Positions 8,074 through 16,721 of a stretch of 29,964 bases of DNA are shown here, in pieces. The stretch is from an uncultured Bacilli bacterium (GTDB lineage Bacteria; Bacillota_I; Bacilli_A; RF39; UBA660). The notes under the pieces were generated by a model. It saw nothing but the letters and a program-made list of their open reading frames with translations. It ran no database searches and was not told the origin of the DNA. Where the stretch lies: positions 1-29,964 of the forward strand of contig CANRCL010000003.1 in assembly GCA_947629115.1 (NCBI GenBank). The letters run 5' to 3'. The translations under genes were made by a program, and so were the position numbers. The stretch's first letter is position 1, and the number at the start of each line of letters is the position of its first letter.

Positions 8074-9372
8074 ATGAAAAGTAAGAATATATTTATTAAA
8101 TCAACTGTTATTTTAATCTTGGGTGGAATTATAACTAAAATTCTAGGATTTATTATTCGAATTATTTATACCAGAATAGTTGGGGCGGAAGTGTTAGGCT
8201 TATATTCTTTAGTTATGCCTACTTATTCTCTTTTAATTACTATTGCTACATTAGCACTTCCTACAACTATTTCCAAATTAATTGCAGAAGATAAACGTAA
8301 TCATTTAAAAATTATTTCTACTTCTACTATTTTAATTATGTTAATTAATGCTGTTGTTGTTATTTTTATGTTATTCTCGGCTAAATTTATTGCCATTCAT
8401 CTTTTACATGAAGAAAGATGTTATCTTTTAATTATTGCTATGACTTTAACTTTTCCGATTATTTCCATTTCTAGTATTATTAAAGGATATTTTTATGGTA
8501 AACAAAATATGATACCCAATGTAGTATCCAATGTTATTGAACAATTAATTAGAGGAATTTTAATTTATTTGTTTGTTCCCAAAATTATGGCAAGAAGTGA
8601 AATTTTAGCCGCGGCGTCTTTATTTATTTTTTCATTTATTGAAGAATTTGTATCTATTTTAGTTAATATGTGTTTTCTTCCAAAAAAAATTAAAATTCAT
8701 AAAACAGATTTTATTCCCGATAAATATACTTTAAAAAATATTTTAGATATTTCTATTCCTACTGTTTCATCTCGAATAATTGGTAATATTGGTTATTTTT
8801 TTGAACCCATTATTTTAAAAAATTTATTACTTTTTAGTGGTTATTCTAATGAATATATTTTAGTGGAATATGGTGCCTATAATGCTTATACGATGGCTAT
8901 TTTAACTGTTCCCTCATTTTTTATAACGGCTATTTCATCTGCCCTTATTCCCGAAGTTAGTAAACACTATTTAGATAGAAATAAAGAAAGTATGACTAAA
9001 AGATTAAAAGAGGCTTTAATATTTGCTTTAATTATTGGAATTGGTTATTCTACTCTCTTAATGTTTTTTGGTAAATTTATTTTAACAAGTTTATATAATA
9101 CTACTTTAGGTTTAGATTATATTAAAGTTTTAGCACCCATCTTTCCTTTATTTTATATCGAAGCCATTTTAATGAGTTTTTTACAAGCCGTTAATAAAGC
9201 CCATATTACAATGAAAATTACTATTTTAGGAGTTATAGTTAAGTTAATAGTTTTAGCGGGTGCTTCTTTAATTCATATTGGTATGTATTCTTTAATTGCT
9301 TCTGAAATTGTAAATATCTTCCTAGTTGTTTTCTTAAACATTTATTATGTTTATCGATATATTAAAAGATAA
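8074..9372 (+). CDS. spoVB: SpoVB-like MOP-superfamily lipid/polysaccharide flippase
   Basis: 432 aa polytopic membrane protein with about 12-14 hydrophobic segments. The opening STVILILGGIITKILGFIIR, then YTRIVGAEVLGLYSLVMPTY and ALPTTISKLIAE, follow the SpoVB/YtgP/MurJ-like branch of the MOP (MATE-like) superfamily; FPIISISSIIKGYFYGKQNM is another block typical of SpoVB. Such proteins flip undecaprenyl-linked cell-wall precursors across the membrane. It starts at an ATG with an AAAGGAGA site. In Bacillus spoVB neighbours comN, which is the divergent gene here. No other sporulation gene in the window argues for sporulation, so a general wall-precursor flippase is as likely; the symbol marks the family. 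Confidence 0.85.
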   Translation: MKSKNIFIKSTVILILGGIITKILGFIIRIIYTRIVGAEVLGLYSLVMPTYSLLITIATLALPTTISKLIAEDKRNHLKIISTSTILIMLINAVVVIFMLFSAKFIAIHLLHEERCYLLIIAMTLTFPIISISSIIKGYFYGKQNMIPNVVSNVIEQLIRGILIYLFVPKIMARSEILAAASLFIFSFIEEFVSILVNMCFLPKKIKIHKTDFIPDKYTLKNILDISIPTVSSRIIGNIGYFFEPIILKNLLLFSGYSNEYILVEYGAYNAYTMAILTVPSFFITAISSALIPEVSKHYLDRNKESMTKRLKEALIFALIIGIGYSTLLMFFGKFILTSLYNTTLGLDYIKVLAPIFPLFYIEAILMSFLQAVNKAHITMKITILGVIVKLIVLAGASLIHIGMYSLIASEIVNIFLVVFLNIYYVYRYIKR

Positions 9373-9381
9373 ATATTAAAA

Positions 9382-9408
9382 AAGAAATTATAAATACCAT
9401 AATTTCTT
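9382..9408 (-). terminator. mnmA terminator in the convergent spoVB/mnmA gap
   Basis: Perfect 10-bp stem (AAGAAATTAT with ATAATTTCTT, 7-nt loop) followed by T's on the - strand. It includes the last codons and the stop of mnmA. On the + strand only a short T tail follows, so it mainly serves mnmA. Confidence 0.75.
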
Positions 9409-10485
9409 ACCATCTTTATATACTTCATCAATAAAGCCACAACCTAAACATTCTTCTCCTAAATAGAAAACACATGCTTGACCCGGAGTCACTGATTTGG
9501 CTTTACTTTCATATTTAACTAATATTTTATTATCTTCTAAATATTCTAAAACAACGGGAATATCTTCACCTCGATAACGGAATTTAGCCGTACAGAAAGT
9601 AGGATGGGTACTACTTATAAAGTTAACATTACTTACTAGACAAGCATCACTATATAAGTATTCTTCATTACCAATAGTCACATATAAAATATTATTTTTA
9701 ACATCTTTGCCACAAACAAAATGTCTTTCAGTATTACCCGAAATACCAACATTTTTTCTTTGTCCAATTGTATAATTCATTAAACCATTATGCGTACCAA
9801 TAACTTCTTTGGTTTCCACATTTATTATTGGCCCTTTATTTTCTTGTAAATAATTTTTAATAAATTTTTGAAAATTTCTTTCGCCAATAAAACAAATACC
9901 TGTTGAGTCTTTTTTATCTGCGACCGCTAAACTTTGCTCTTCCGCAATTTTTCTTACTTCTGGTTTAGTAAGATTACCAATAGGAAATAAAACATTTTTT
10001 AATTCATCCGGAGTGACATCCGCTAAAAAATAAGTTTGGTCTTTATTTAAATCGACGGCTCTTAAAAGTTTACCTCGCTCTAAACGAGCATAATGTCCAG
10101 TGGCAATATAATCGGCTCCTAATTTAAGGGCTTCTTTTTTAAATAAATCAAATTTAATATATTTATTACACAATAAATCAGGATTAGGAGTTCTTCCCTT
10201 TTCAAGTTCACTTAAAAAATACTTAAAGACATAATCCCAATATTCTTTAATAAAATCTACCCGATGAAGAGGAATATCTAATTTTTCACAAACTTTTTTA
10301 GCGTCATTATAATCTCTTTCTTGAGGACAAATAATATCATCATTTTGAAAATCTTCGCCATTTATGGTACTATCCCAATTTCGCATAAAAAGAGCAATAA
10401 CATTATAACCCTCTTTTTTTAAAAGATAGGCTGCTACGGCACTATCAACGCCACCACTCATTCCTACAACTACTATTTCTTTCAC
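9388..10485 (-). CDS. mnmA: tRNA-specific 2-thiouridylase
   Basis: 365 aa, standard MnmA/TrmU length. The enzyme adenylates and thiolates U34 of tRNA-Lys, -Glu and -Gln. Visible features: the N-terminal PP-loop SGGVDSAVAAYLL (residues 10-22), the catalytic Cys in NPDLLCNKYIKF, YIATGHYARL, the KDQTYFLADV segment, the second redox Cys in STGICFIGERNF, and the C-terminal TPGQACVFYLGEECLGCGFI beta-barrel. The start codon is GTG (10485-10483) with an AAGGGGAT site. It follows holA by 51 bp on the same strand. A sulfur-delivering cysteine desulfurase is not in the window. Confidence 0.97.
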   Translation of the reverse strand: MKEIVVVGMSGGVDSAVAAYLLKKEGYNVIALFMRNWDSTINGEDFQNDDIICPQERDYNDAKKVCEKLDIPLHRVDFIKEYWDYVFKYFLSELEKGRTPNPDLLCNKYIKFDLFKKEALKLGADYIATGHYARLERGKLLRAVDLNKDQTYFLADVTPDELKNVLFPIGNLTKPEVRKIAEEQSLAVADKKDSTGICFIGERNFQKFIKNYLQENKGPIINVETKEVIGTHNGLMNYTIGQRKNVGISGNTERHFVCGKDVKNNILYVTIGNEEYLYSDACLVSNVNFISSTHPTFCTAKFRYRGEDIPVVLEYLEDNKILVKYESKAKSVTPGQACVFYLGEECLGCGFIDEVYKDGKKLWYL

Positions 10486-10536
10486 AAGTTATCCCCTTTC
10501 TTAAGAGTACTAATATTTTAGCACTTTTTTTAAATA

Positions 10537-11490
10537 TTACAAACATAAATCTAATATATAATTAATTAATACAATATCTTTATTTATAAGACCACTTTTT
10601 AAACGATAATCTAAATCACTTAATTTAACAATTTCATCTTTGATTTGTTCTTTTTTATATAATCGTAAATTATTAATAATTTTTTGATATTGCCAATCGG
10701 CTAATTTAAGTTCTCTTAAAACATCTTGATAAGCATATTTATTTTCTTCATATAAAATTACACTTAACATAAGGCGAAATTCCCGTCCTAAAAGAGCAAT
10801 AATTACACTTGGTTCAACTTTTAATATCTTGGCTTCTTCTAAATTTTTTAAAGCCTCATCTAAATTACGACTGACAATACTATCAACTAATTTAAAATTA
10901 TTTTCCGAAATAGACTTACTAGTTAGAATTTCTACATCATTATATTTTATTTCACTAGGTTTACCATAATATAACATTATTTTTTTTAACTCTTGGTAGG
11001 CTAAATCAAAATTATTTAAAGAATTATTAATTATATACCATAAACTTTTATCATCAACTTTATATTTGGCATTAGTAGCAATTTTTAATAATTCATTTTT
11101 CATATCAGTTTTTGTCATTTTAGGAAAAGTAATAAGATTACCATTCTCACTTATGGTACTCACTATTTTTTTCCTTGAATCATAACTATTACCCACAAAA
11201 ACTATTCTTGTATTTTTATTTTCATTAGCCATATATTTTAATAATTTTTCACTATCTTCTTTACTTTTTTTAGTATCAGCACTTTTTGATGGCATAAAGA
11301 ATTTAGCATTTTTAACAACTAAACATTTTCTATCATCAAACATGGAAAAATATGAAGCCTCGGTTAGTACTTCATCTAGAGTATTTTCTTCTAAATTAAA
11401 AGTTATAACATTAGGAATATCTTTAGTTAATTCTTTTAATGAAGTTTCCATTTGATAAATTGTTTCACTAATTAATAAAAATATATTCAT
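10537..11490 (-). CDS. holA: DNA polymerase III delta subunit (clamp loader)
   Basis: 317 aa, typical HolA length. Delta opens the beta sliding clamp within the clamp-loader complex. The FSMFDDRKCLVVKNAKFF block and ENKNTRIVFVG match the N-terminal (inactive AAA+) domain; FPKMTKTDMKNELLKIA, NNSLNNFDLAYQELKKIMLY and the C-terminal collar (NLDEALKNLEEAKILKVEP ... LLGREFRLML) follow the family closely. There is no Walker A motif, as expected for delta. It normally sits directly after comEC; here a hypothetical gene and about 170 bp of non-coding DNA separate them. No strong ribosome site is visible before the ATG. Confidence 0.92.
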   Translation of the reverse strand: MNIFLLISETIYQMETSLKELTKDIPNVITFNLEENTLDEVLTEASYFSMFDDRKCLVVKNAKFFMPSKSADTKKSKEDSEKLLKYMANENKNTRIVFVGNSYDSRKKIVSTISENGNLITFPKMTKTDMKNELLKIATNAKYKVDDKSLWYIINNSLNNFDLAYQELKKIMLYYGKPSEIKYNDVEILTSKSISENNFKLVDSIVSRNLDEALKNLEEAKILKVEPSVIIALLGREFRLMLSVILYEENKYAYQDVLRELKLADWQYQKIINNLRLYKKEQIKDEIVKLSDLDYRLKSGLINKDIVLINYILDLCL

Positions 11491-11545
11491 AACTTTATTA
11501 TCTCAAAATCATTAAATTAAAACAAGTAAAATAATTAAGTATTCA

Positions 11546-11571
11546 AAAAGAGCAAAACGTTTTGCCCTTTT
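11546..11571 (-). terminator. terminator after the 174-aa hypothetical gene
   Basis: Hairpin with AAAAG/CTTTT and GCAAAA/TTTTGC arms, one A-C mismatch and a CG loop, followed by a T-run on the - strand. It is nearly symmetrical and could also stop + strand transcription. It lies about 90 bp after the stop codon. Confidence 0.6.
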
Positions 11572-11576
11572 ATCTA

Positions 11577-11606
11577 TGTAAACATTATATAATGTATTAT
11601 ATTTTA
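11577..11606. repeat. direct repeat, copy 1, flanking the 174-aa gene
   Basis: TGTAAACATTATA followed by AT-rich sequence ending in ATTTTA. The same 13 bases occur at 12199, and similarity continues with small gaps for about 30 bp. An ACATTATATAATGT perfect palindrome lies inside this copy (11582-11595), so it could instead be a regulator-binding site. Confidence 0.45.
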
Positions 11607-11660
11607 TGGTGTTAATTTTTTTCTATGTAGTAATTTTTATATAATTTTACATCTAAAATT

Positions 11661-12185
11661 TTATCTTTTCATAGAGTTATCTAAAGCAGTTTGTAGTTCA
11701 GATATTGGCATATGGCAATTTTTTATTGCTTCATTTTTTCTATCAAAAGTTTCAGGAATTATTGAAGTTGCTACTACTGTATCTCTTAATTCAGCCAATA
11801 TAAATGAATCAGGACTTTTATAAGTTCCTTGGCATAGTTTTATTGCATCATCAATGGAATGTATTTTTTCTTTTATTTGAGGATTATTAAAATAATTTTC
11901 TAATTGTTGACATACCATATCTTTTTCTTGATTTAACATTAAAACAGCCGAACCATCTTGATATAAATCACATAAGGCTTTTCTAACAATAAAATTATCA
12001 AGTAATTCAGGATTTCTTCGATATTCATCCTTTACAACTTTAACCAAGATATAATTATTATTGTCATAGCCAAAAGAACCATAATATTCGGCTTCTGATA
12101 AAAAAGTTCCATCATTTATTCCTATTCCTTGCCAAGAACCTCTAGGATTTTCATCATTACTAAATCCAAATTCAATTTTTTTCAT
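11661..12185 (-). CDS. hypothetical protein, 174 aa, inserted between comEC and holA
   Basis: I do not recognise a family. The protein is soluble, with a Gly/Asn/Tyr-rich N-terminal half (FGFSNDENPRGSWQGIGIND, YYGSFGYDNNNYILVKVVKD), then helices; there is no signal peptide. An upstream TTG at 12188 is also open, but the ATG at 12185 has the better spacing (8 nt) to the GGAG site, so I start there. It interrupts the usual comEC-holA adjacency, has its own promoter and terminator, and lies between two similar direct repeats (11577 and 12199), all of which suggest an independently acquired unit. Base composition does not differ obviously from its surroundings. Confidence 0.75.
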   Translation of the reverse strand: MKKIEFGFSNDENPRGSWQGIGINDGTFLSEAEYYGSFGYDNNNYILVKVVKDEYRRNPELLDNFIVRKALCDLYQDGSAVLMLNQEKDMVCQQLENYFNNPQIKEKIHSIDDAIKLCQGTYKSPDSFILAELRDTVVATSIIPETFDRKNEAIKNCHMPISELQTALDNSMKR

Positions 12186-12198
12186 CAATTCATCTCCT

Positions 12199-12225
12199 TG
12201 TAAACATTATAATATAGCGTATTTT
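12199..12225. repeat. direct repeat, copy 2, flanking the 174-aa gene
   Basis: TGTAAACATTATA identical to the copy at 11577, then ATATAGCGTATTTTA, which aligns with the other copy with few changes. It overlaps the -10 box of the gene's promoter and ends at its ribosome site, so an operator role is as plausible as a transposition footprint. Confidence 0.45.
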
Positions 12226-12235
12226 ACAAATACAA
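12206..12235 (-). promoter_or_regulatory. promoter of the 174-aa hypothetical gene
   Basis: On the - strand, -35 TTGTAT (12235-12230), 18-nt spacer, -10 TATAAT (12211-12206), giving a very short leader. A second candidate upstream has a perfect TTGACA (12268-12263) but only 14 nt before TATAAT, or 16 nt before TAATAA. Confidence 0.5.
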
Positions 12236-12283
12236 ACTATTTATTATAAAATTGTAAACAAATGTCAAGTATTGACATAATTT

Positions 12284-14326
12284 TTAAGGAGCATATTCTT
12301 TAATTACATAATTATTTTTATTTAATTTTATTTCAATTGTTCCACTAGTTTGAGTATTTAAGTAAGGAATTTTTAAATTATTTAAACTACTTATTACTTC
12401 TTCACTAGGATGATGGTAAATATTATTTCGACCACTAGATATAATGGCTTTAATAATATCATAATTTTTTAAAAATTCAATACTACTACTAGTTTTAGAA
12501 CCATGATGTGCTAGTTTAATAAAATCACCTTTAAAAGAATAATCTTGAATAAATTTTCTTTCTACTTCTTTAGTTGTATCGCCCATAAACAAAAAATGCC
12601 ACTTATAAATATTTAAATAAGTAATAATACTACTAGCATTTTCATCACTACTTATATAATCATTTATATTTTGATAATTAAAATATTTACTTTTATAACT
12701 ACTAACTACTTTCCCACTATTTCTAATTTCTTTTTCTAATTTATTATCAGCATTTTTATTTAAGATAATATTAGAAATTTTAAAATTTTCTATAATATTT
12801 AAACATTCTTTGGCGTGGTCTGCATCTCCATGACTTATAATAAGTAAATCTATTTTATTAAGACCTAAACTTTTTAAAAATAAAATGGTATTATCTGATA
12901 CATGATAATCACTATTAATGGAACCACCCGTATCAATCATCATTACTTCTTTTTTATGAGGACTAATAATTAAACTAGAATCTCCTTGTCCAACATCTAA
13001 ATAATAAACTAAATAACTATTATCTAATTTAGGAACTAAATAATTAATTAACATTAAAATAACTAATAAATAACTAAATTTTTTATTTTCTTTTTTGTAC
13101 ATCAAATAAAGAATTAAATAATAACTAATAATTAGCCAACTACTCATTTTAGGAATTATGATATTTAATTTTAAACTATAAAAGATACTTGTTGAATATT
13201 CTAAAATTATAATTAAAACTTTTAAAAATATGCTTAAAAATGGCAAAATAAATACTAGTATACTTAAAGGAAAAATGACTAAAGATATGAAAGGAACATA
13301 AAATATATTTAAAAATAAACTTAATAAATTTACTTCATAATTCATTCCTGCTGTTATTGGTAAACTAACAACAAAGGAAATTATACTAATTAAAAATATT
13401 TGTTTAAAATAGGAACCAGTTATTTTGGAACTTAAAAGCATTATACTAAAAGTAATTAAAAATGAATATTGAAAACCAGCATTAAATATCATAAAAGGAT
13501 TAATTAAAAGAATTAATATCGCCACCAAAAGCAAAATTTTTTTATTATCGAGTTCTATATCTAGATAATCTAATAAATTTTTTAAAAAATAAAATATTGT
13601 CGCTCGCATAACGGAAGCCGAAAAATTAGTTAAAAACATAAAGTAAAATAAAATTAAACTTATGATAATTTTTTTATATTTATATTTTTGAAATATTTTA
13701 TCTAAAACTAATATAATTAAACCAATATGCATACCAGATACCGCAAATAAATGCCATATTCCATTAGTACGATATTCAGTATATAAACTATCACTTAAAT
13801 AAGTTTTATCTCCTAAAATAAATAAATTTAAATATGTTTTAACTTTATCATCATAATTATTTATTCTATTAAGCATTTTATTTTTAATTTGATAAAAGAT
13901 ATTTTCCTTATCTAATATTTCTATCTTACTAACTTTAAATGCTAAATATATTTTATTATTATAAAGATATTTTTTATAATTAAAAGTATTAGGAATAGTA
14001 TTATTAAATACTTCTTTTTTACTACCCGTTATTCTAACTTTTTTACCCAGTAAATTATTTATCTCTTCTTTATCTTGAAAATAATAACTACATTGAATTT
14101 TTTCTTTACTTTTTAAAATAAAACTAATACTATCTTCTTTAATATTAATATCTGTTATAATTCCCTCTAAAGTAGTTGGACTATCATAAATACTTTCATA
14201 CTTAATTATCGTAGTTTTTATAAATACATAAGTTAAAGTAAAAGCAATAAGTAAGGCTAAAAATAAATTAGACTGTAATATTATTTTTAATTTTTTCAAA
14301 CATTGCATCGCCAATACCACTGACAT
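12284..14326 (-). CDS. comEC: ComEC/Rec2 DNA-uptake channel
   Basis: 680 aa. ComEC carries single-stranded DNA across the membrane in natural transformation. Order: two N-terminal hydrophobic segments, an OB-like extracellular region (about 50-150), the competence domain with many membrane spans (starting at HLFAVSGMHIGLI, 192-204), then a C-terminal metallo-beta-lactamase-like domain (YYLDVGQGDSSLI from 441, metal motif HGDADH 499-504, LAHHGSKTSSS from 605). All expected parts are present and uninterrupted. The ATG at 14326 overlaps comEA by 59 bp; ATG at 14308 is an alternative, and neither has a clear ribosome site, so translation is probably coupled to comEA. Confidence 0.95.
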   Translation of the reverse strand: MSVVLAMQCLKKLKIILQSNLFLALLIAFTLTYVFIKTTIIKYESIYDSPTTLEGIITDINIKEDSISFILKSKEKIQCSYYFQDKEEINNLLGKKVRITGSKKEVFNNTIPNTFNYKKYLYNNKIYLAFKVSKIEILDKENIFYQIKNKMLNRINNYDDKVKTYLNLFILGDKTYLSDSLYTEYRTNGIWHLFAVSGMHIGLIILVLDKIFQKYKYKKIIISLILFYFMFLTNFSASVMRATIFYFLKNLLDYLDIELDNKKILLLVAILILLINPFMIFNAGFQYSFLITFSIMLLSSKITGSYFKQIFLISIISFVVSLPITAGMNYEVNLLSLFLNIFYVPFISLVIFPLSILVFILPFLSIFLKVLIIILEYSTSIFYSLKLNIIIPKMSSWLIISYYLILYLMYKKENKKFSYLLVILMLINYLVPKLDNSYLVYYLDVGQGDSSLIISPHKKEVMMIDTGGSINSDYHVSDNTILFLKSLGLNKIDLLIISHGDADHAKECLNIIENFKISNIILNKNADNKLEKEIRNSGKVVSSYKSKYFNYQNINDYISSDENASSIITYLNIYKWHFLFMGDTTKEVERKFIQDYSFKGDFIKLAHHGSKTSSSIEFLKNYDIIKAIISSGRNNIYHHPSEEVISSLNNLKIPYLNTQTSGTIEIKLNKNNYVIKEYAP

Positions 14327-15080
14327 TTTTTATTTCATCAATGCTTTTAAATTTACCTTTAGTATTTCGATAATCAATAATCTTTACGGCTTTGGCCTCG
14401 CCAATACCAGTTAATGTCATTAACTCGGTTTTGGATGCCGTATTTAAATTTATCAAAGAATTATTAGTATCTTCTTTTTTATTAGTATTATCTATTATTT
14501 CTTCATTAACTACATTATTACTAGTCGAGTTATTTTCGACATTAACATTACTATCTAAATTACCATCTGTGGGATTAGTATTGTAATTAACTACTATTTC
14601 ACTTTGCTTATTTTCTGTACAACTAGTTATATCATAAGTTGGACATTCACATTTTTCTTGTACAACAACCGTTTTAACAGGATTATTACTTTTTTGAGTA
14701 TTTTTAAAATCTGTTTTAGTATAAACATAAATAACCATTTCTTTACTTACTTGACGACTTAAATTAATATTGTCAGTATAAGCATTTTTAGTAAATCCCT
14801 CGGCAAGAGTTATAACATCATTAATGATATTATCACTACTTACTTTATAAACACCTGGTTTATTTACGGCTCCTTTAATTTCAACAAAAAAGTTTTCTTT
14901 TTCTGTATTCATTGATAATGAATTAGATGGTTCAATAGTATCAATGTTCGTCGAAATATCTTCTTTATCTAAATTATGATAAAGTAAAATTCCTGTTGAA
15001 GTTAAAAGCAAAATATTAAAAATAATACTAATACTTAATACGATAAATTTATTATTTTTAATAAAATCAAAAAAATCCAT
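14268..15080 (-). CDS. comEA: ComEA-type DNA receptor
   Basis: 270 aa. An N-terminal membrane anchor (about 13-33) puts the rest outside the cell. Next comes an SLBB domain (VEIKGAVNKPGVYKVSSDN onward, about 62-125), a low-complexity Asn/Ser/Thr spacer (about 145-205), and a C-terminal helix-hairpin-helix pair (LINLNTASKTELMTLTGIGE and the second hairpin FKSIDEIKNVSGIGDAMF) that binds double-stranded DNA. This is the standard ComEA layout. A strong GGAGG site precedes the ATG. It shares an operon with comEC (overlapping) and probably with ftsW, 55 bp upstream. The dCMP deaminase comEB, found between them in Bacillus, is absent. Confidence 0.95.
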   Translation of the reverse strand: MDFFDFIKNNKFIVLSISIIFNILLLTSTGILLYHNLDKEDISTNIDTIEPSNSLSMNTEKENFFVEIKGAVNKPGVYKVSSDNIINDVITLAEGFTKNAYTDNINLSRQVSKEMVIYVYTKTDFKNTQKSNNPVKTVVVQEKCECPTYDITSCTENKQSEIVVNYNTNPTDGNLDSNVNVENNSTSNNVVNEEIIDNTNKKEDTNNSLINLNTASKTELMTLTGIGEAKAVKIIDYRNTKGKFKSIDEIKNVSGIGDAMFEKIKNNITV

Positions 15081-15135
15081 AATTTTCCTCCTTTCACTTA
15101 TATATTTAAGAGTTTTTTTATGGATTTCCTTTTTT

Positions 15136-16302
15136 TTAATTAATTATTTTTTTAATTTCTAATTCATATTTTGTTTTTTTATTTTCAATTGCAACTCTTT
15201 GAGTCACAAAAAGCATCGCAATAAAGTTTAATGTTGAAGAACCACCATAACTTAATAATGGAAGTGGTACTCCCGTAAGAGGCATAATTGCTAACATACC
15301 TCCTAAATTAATAATAATATGGAATGTAAAGAACCAAAATGTTCCATAGGCTAAAATACTATTTCGTAAATTATAAGCATCTTTAGCAATTTTTAATATT
15401 CGATATAATAAAATAATATATAAAAGTATTACTAAAATACCTGTTATAAGGCCTAATTCTTCAACAATAATTGCAAAGATAAAGTCTGTATGACTTTCTG
15501 GTAAATATAAATGTTTTTGAGTACTATTACCTATTCCTAATCCCGTTAAATTACCATTATTAATAGCAATAAATCCATTACATACTTGATAACCCGTATC
15601 TTCTTTATATCTTTGACAAGGATTTTGAAAATTAAATCTTTGCATTTGCATACTATTTAATATATTTGCCCCACTATAAAGTAAAACTATAACTAATAAA
15701 ACGGCTCCGATACCAATAACCATCATTATTTGGGGTAATTTACTTTTTTTAATCGGAACACTTATAAAAATACAAAAAGCAATCGCCAGTAAAATTAAAG
15801 CACTACCAAAGTCTGGTTGCATTAAGATAAGTAAAGCAATAATACCAACTACTATTAAAGGAATTAAATAAAAATAAATATTAACATTTTTTCTCTTAAT
15901 TAAATTATTATAAAATACAGCCATAAATATAATTATTAAAGATTTAGCAAATTCACTAGGTTGTATAGCAAAATTAATAACTGGTATATAAAACCAACTT
16001 TGAGCGTGATTAGTAATTGTTCCATAAATTAATACTAGTATTAAGGCAGCAATAACTCCTAAAATTCCTAACCAAGAAACACTTTTATACCATTTAGTAG
16101 GAATAAATAAAATTATAAAGCCCCCAATAAAAGAAATGATAAAAAAGATTAATTGTCTAATAAAAAAATGAGTTGGAGAAAAATTATACCGTAAATCGGC
16201 TGTGGCAAAGGAAGAAGAAAAGACCATCAAAAGACCGATACTACATAATAGTATCATTACAATTAACAATGGTTTATCAATTTTGCTTAATGTTTTCTTC
16301 AT
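15136..16302 (-). CDS. ftsW: SEDS peptidoglycan polymerase, FtsW type
   Basis: 388 aa with about ten membrane spans. SEDS proteins polymerise lipid II into glycan strands with a class B PBP partner; FtsW acts in the septum. Family signatures: GLLMVFSSS (near 23-31), the AIQPSEFAK motif, QPDFGSALIL, GLGIGNSTQKHLYLPESHTD with the catalytic Asp of the PExHTDF motif, and PLTGVPLPLLSYGGSS. The QKxxYLPESHTDFIFAIIVEELG block fits FtsW/SpoVE better than RodA, but a RodA role cannot be excluded. A Cys pair in the large outer loop (NPCQRYKEDTGYQVC) could form a disulfide. Divergent from the YjcZ-like gene. Confidence 0.88.
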   Translation of the reverse strand: MKKTLSKIDKPLLIVMILLCSIGLLMVFSSSFATADLRYNFSPTHFFIRQLIFFIISFIGGFIILFIPTKWYKSVSWLGILGVIAALILVLIYGTITNHAQSWFYIPVINFAIQPSEFAKSLIIIFMAVFYNNLIKRKNVNIYFYLIPLIVVGIIALLILMQPDFGSALILLAIAFCIFISVPIKKSKLPQIMMVIGIGAVLLVIVLLYSGANILNSMQMQRFNFQNPCQRYKEDTGYQVCNGFIAINNGNLTGLGIGNSTQKHLYLPESHTDFIFAIIVEELGLITGILVILLYIILLYRILKIAKDAYNLRNSILAYGTFWFFTFHIIINLGGMLAIMPLTGVPLPLLSYGGSSTLNFIAMLFVTQRVAIENKKTKYELEIKKIIN

Positions 16303-16423
16303 TTTACCATCCTAACAATATAATAACATAAAATGTTAAATATAAGAACAAATAGTTAATTTTTTAATGTCAAAAAGTGACCAAGATTAATAAAATATAA
16401 TAGATACATAAAGGAGGTATAAT

Positions 16424-16621
16424 ATGTATTATTATGGAAATAATGGCTACTATGGTGGTGGCTATGCTAGTACTCCTTGCTACGGTGGTGGCGGTCAATA
16501 TGCTGGATACACTAGTGGTTATGGTATAGGGGCTGCTATTTGGATTGTATTATTCATTTTACTTGTAATAATTATTGGAGCAGGTTGGTTTACTGGTAAT
16601 AATAATAACTTTAATAATTAA
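16424..16621 (+). CDS. YjcZ-like Gly/Tyr-rich small membrane protein, 65 aa
   Basis: The first 30 residues are almost only Gly, Tyr, Ser and Asn (YYYGNNGYYGGGYAST). They are followed by one hydrophobic span (AAIWIVLFILLVIIIGAGWF) and an Asn tail. This composition and order match the YjcZ family of tiny membrane proteins, whose Bacillus members are listed as sporulation proteins of unknown role. A perfect AAGGAGG site precedes the ATG and a TATAAT (16396-16401) lies upstream without a convincing -35 box. A terminator directly follows the stop, so it is a single-gene unit. The function is unknown and the family name does not show that this organism sporulates. Confidence 0.8.
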   Translation: MYYYGNNGYYGGGYASTPCYGGGGQYAGYTSGYGIGAAIWIVLFILLVIIIGAGWFTGNNNNFNN

Positions 16622-16640
16622 GAGGTTTAACCTCTTTTTT
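16621..16640 (+). terminator. terminator of the YjcZ-like gene
   Basis: AGAGG and CCTCT arms around a TTTAA loop, followed by six T, starting at the last base of the stop codon. Confidence 0.85.
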
Positions 16641-16652
16641 AATGATTTAAAA

Positions 16653-16686
16653 AAACTGATAAGTATCATTTAATATTTATCAGTTT
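16653..16686 (-). terminator. terminator downstream of surface protein A
   Basis: Ten-base perfect stem (AAACTGATAA with TTATCAGTTT, 14-nt loop). On the - strand it is followed by a long T-run. It lies beyond the GC hairpin at 16722-16750. Confidence 0.75.
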
Positions 16687-16721
16687 AATTATTTATTGGT
16701 GTTAATTTCACCCAAAACCCA

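Noticed and set aside
10506..10533. AGTACTAA/TTAGCACT hairpin followed by seven T on the + strand between mnmA and holA.
   Set aside because: Both neighbours are on the - strand and no + strand gene ends there; on the - strand no T-run follows, so I do not call a terminator. It could limit antisense transcription.
16424..16621. YjcZ-like protein and SpoVB as proof that the organism sporulates.
   Set aside because: Both families occur in non-sporulating Bacillota, and no core sporulation gene is in the window.
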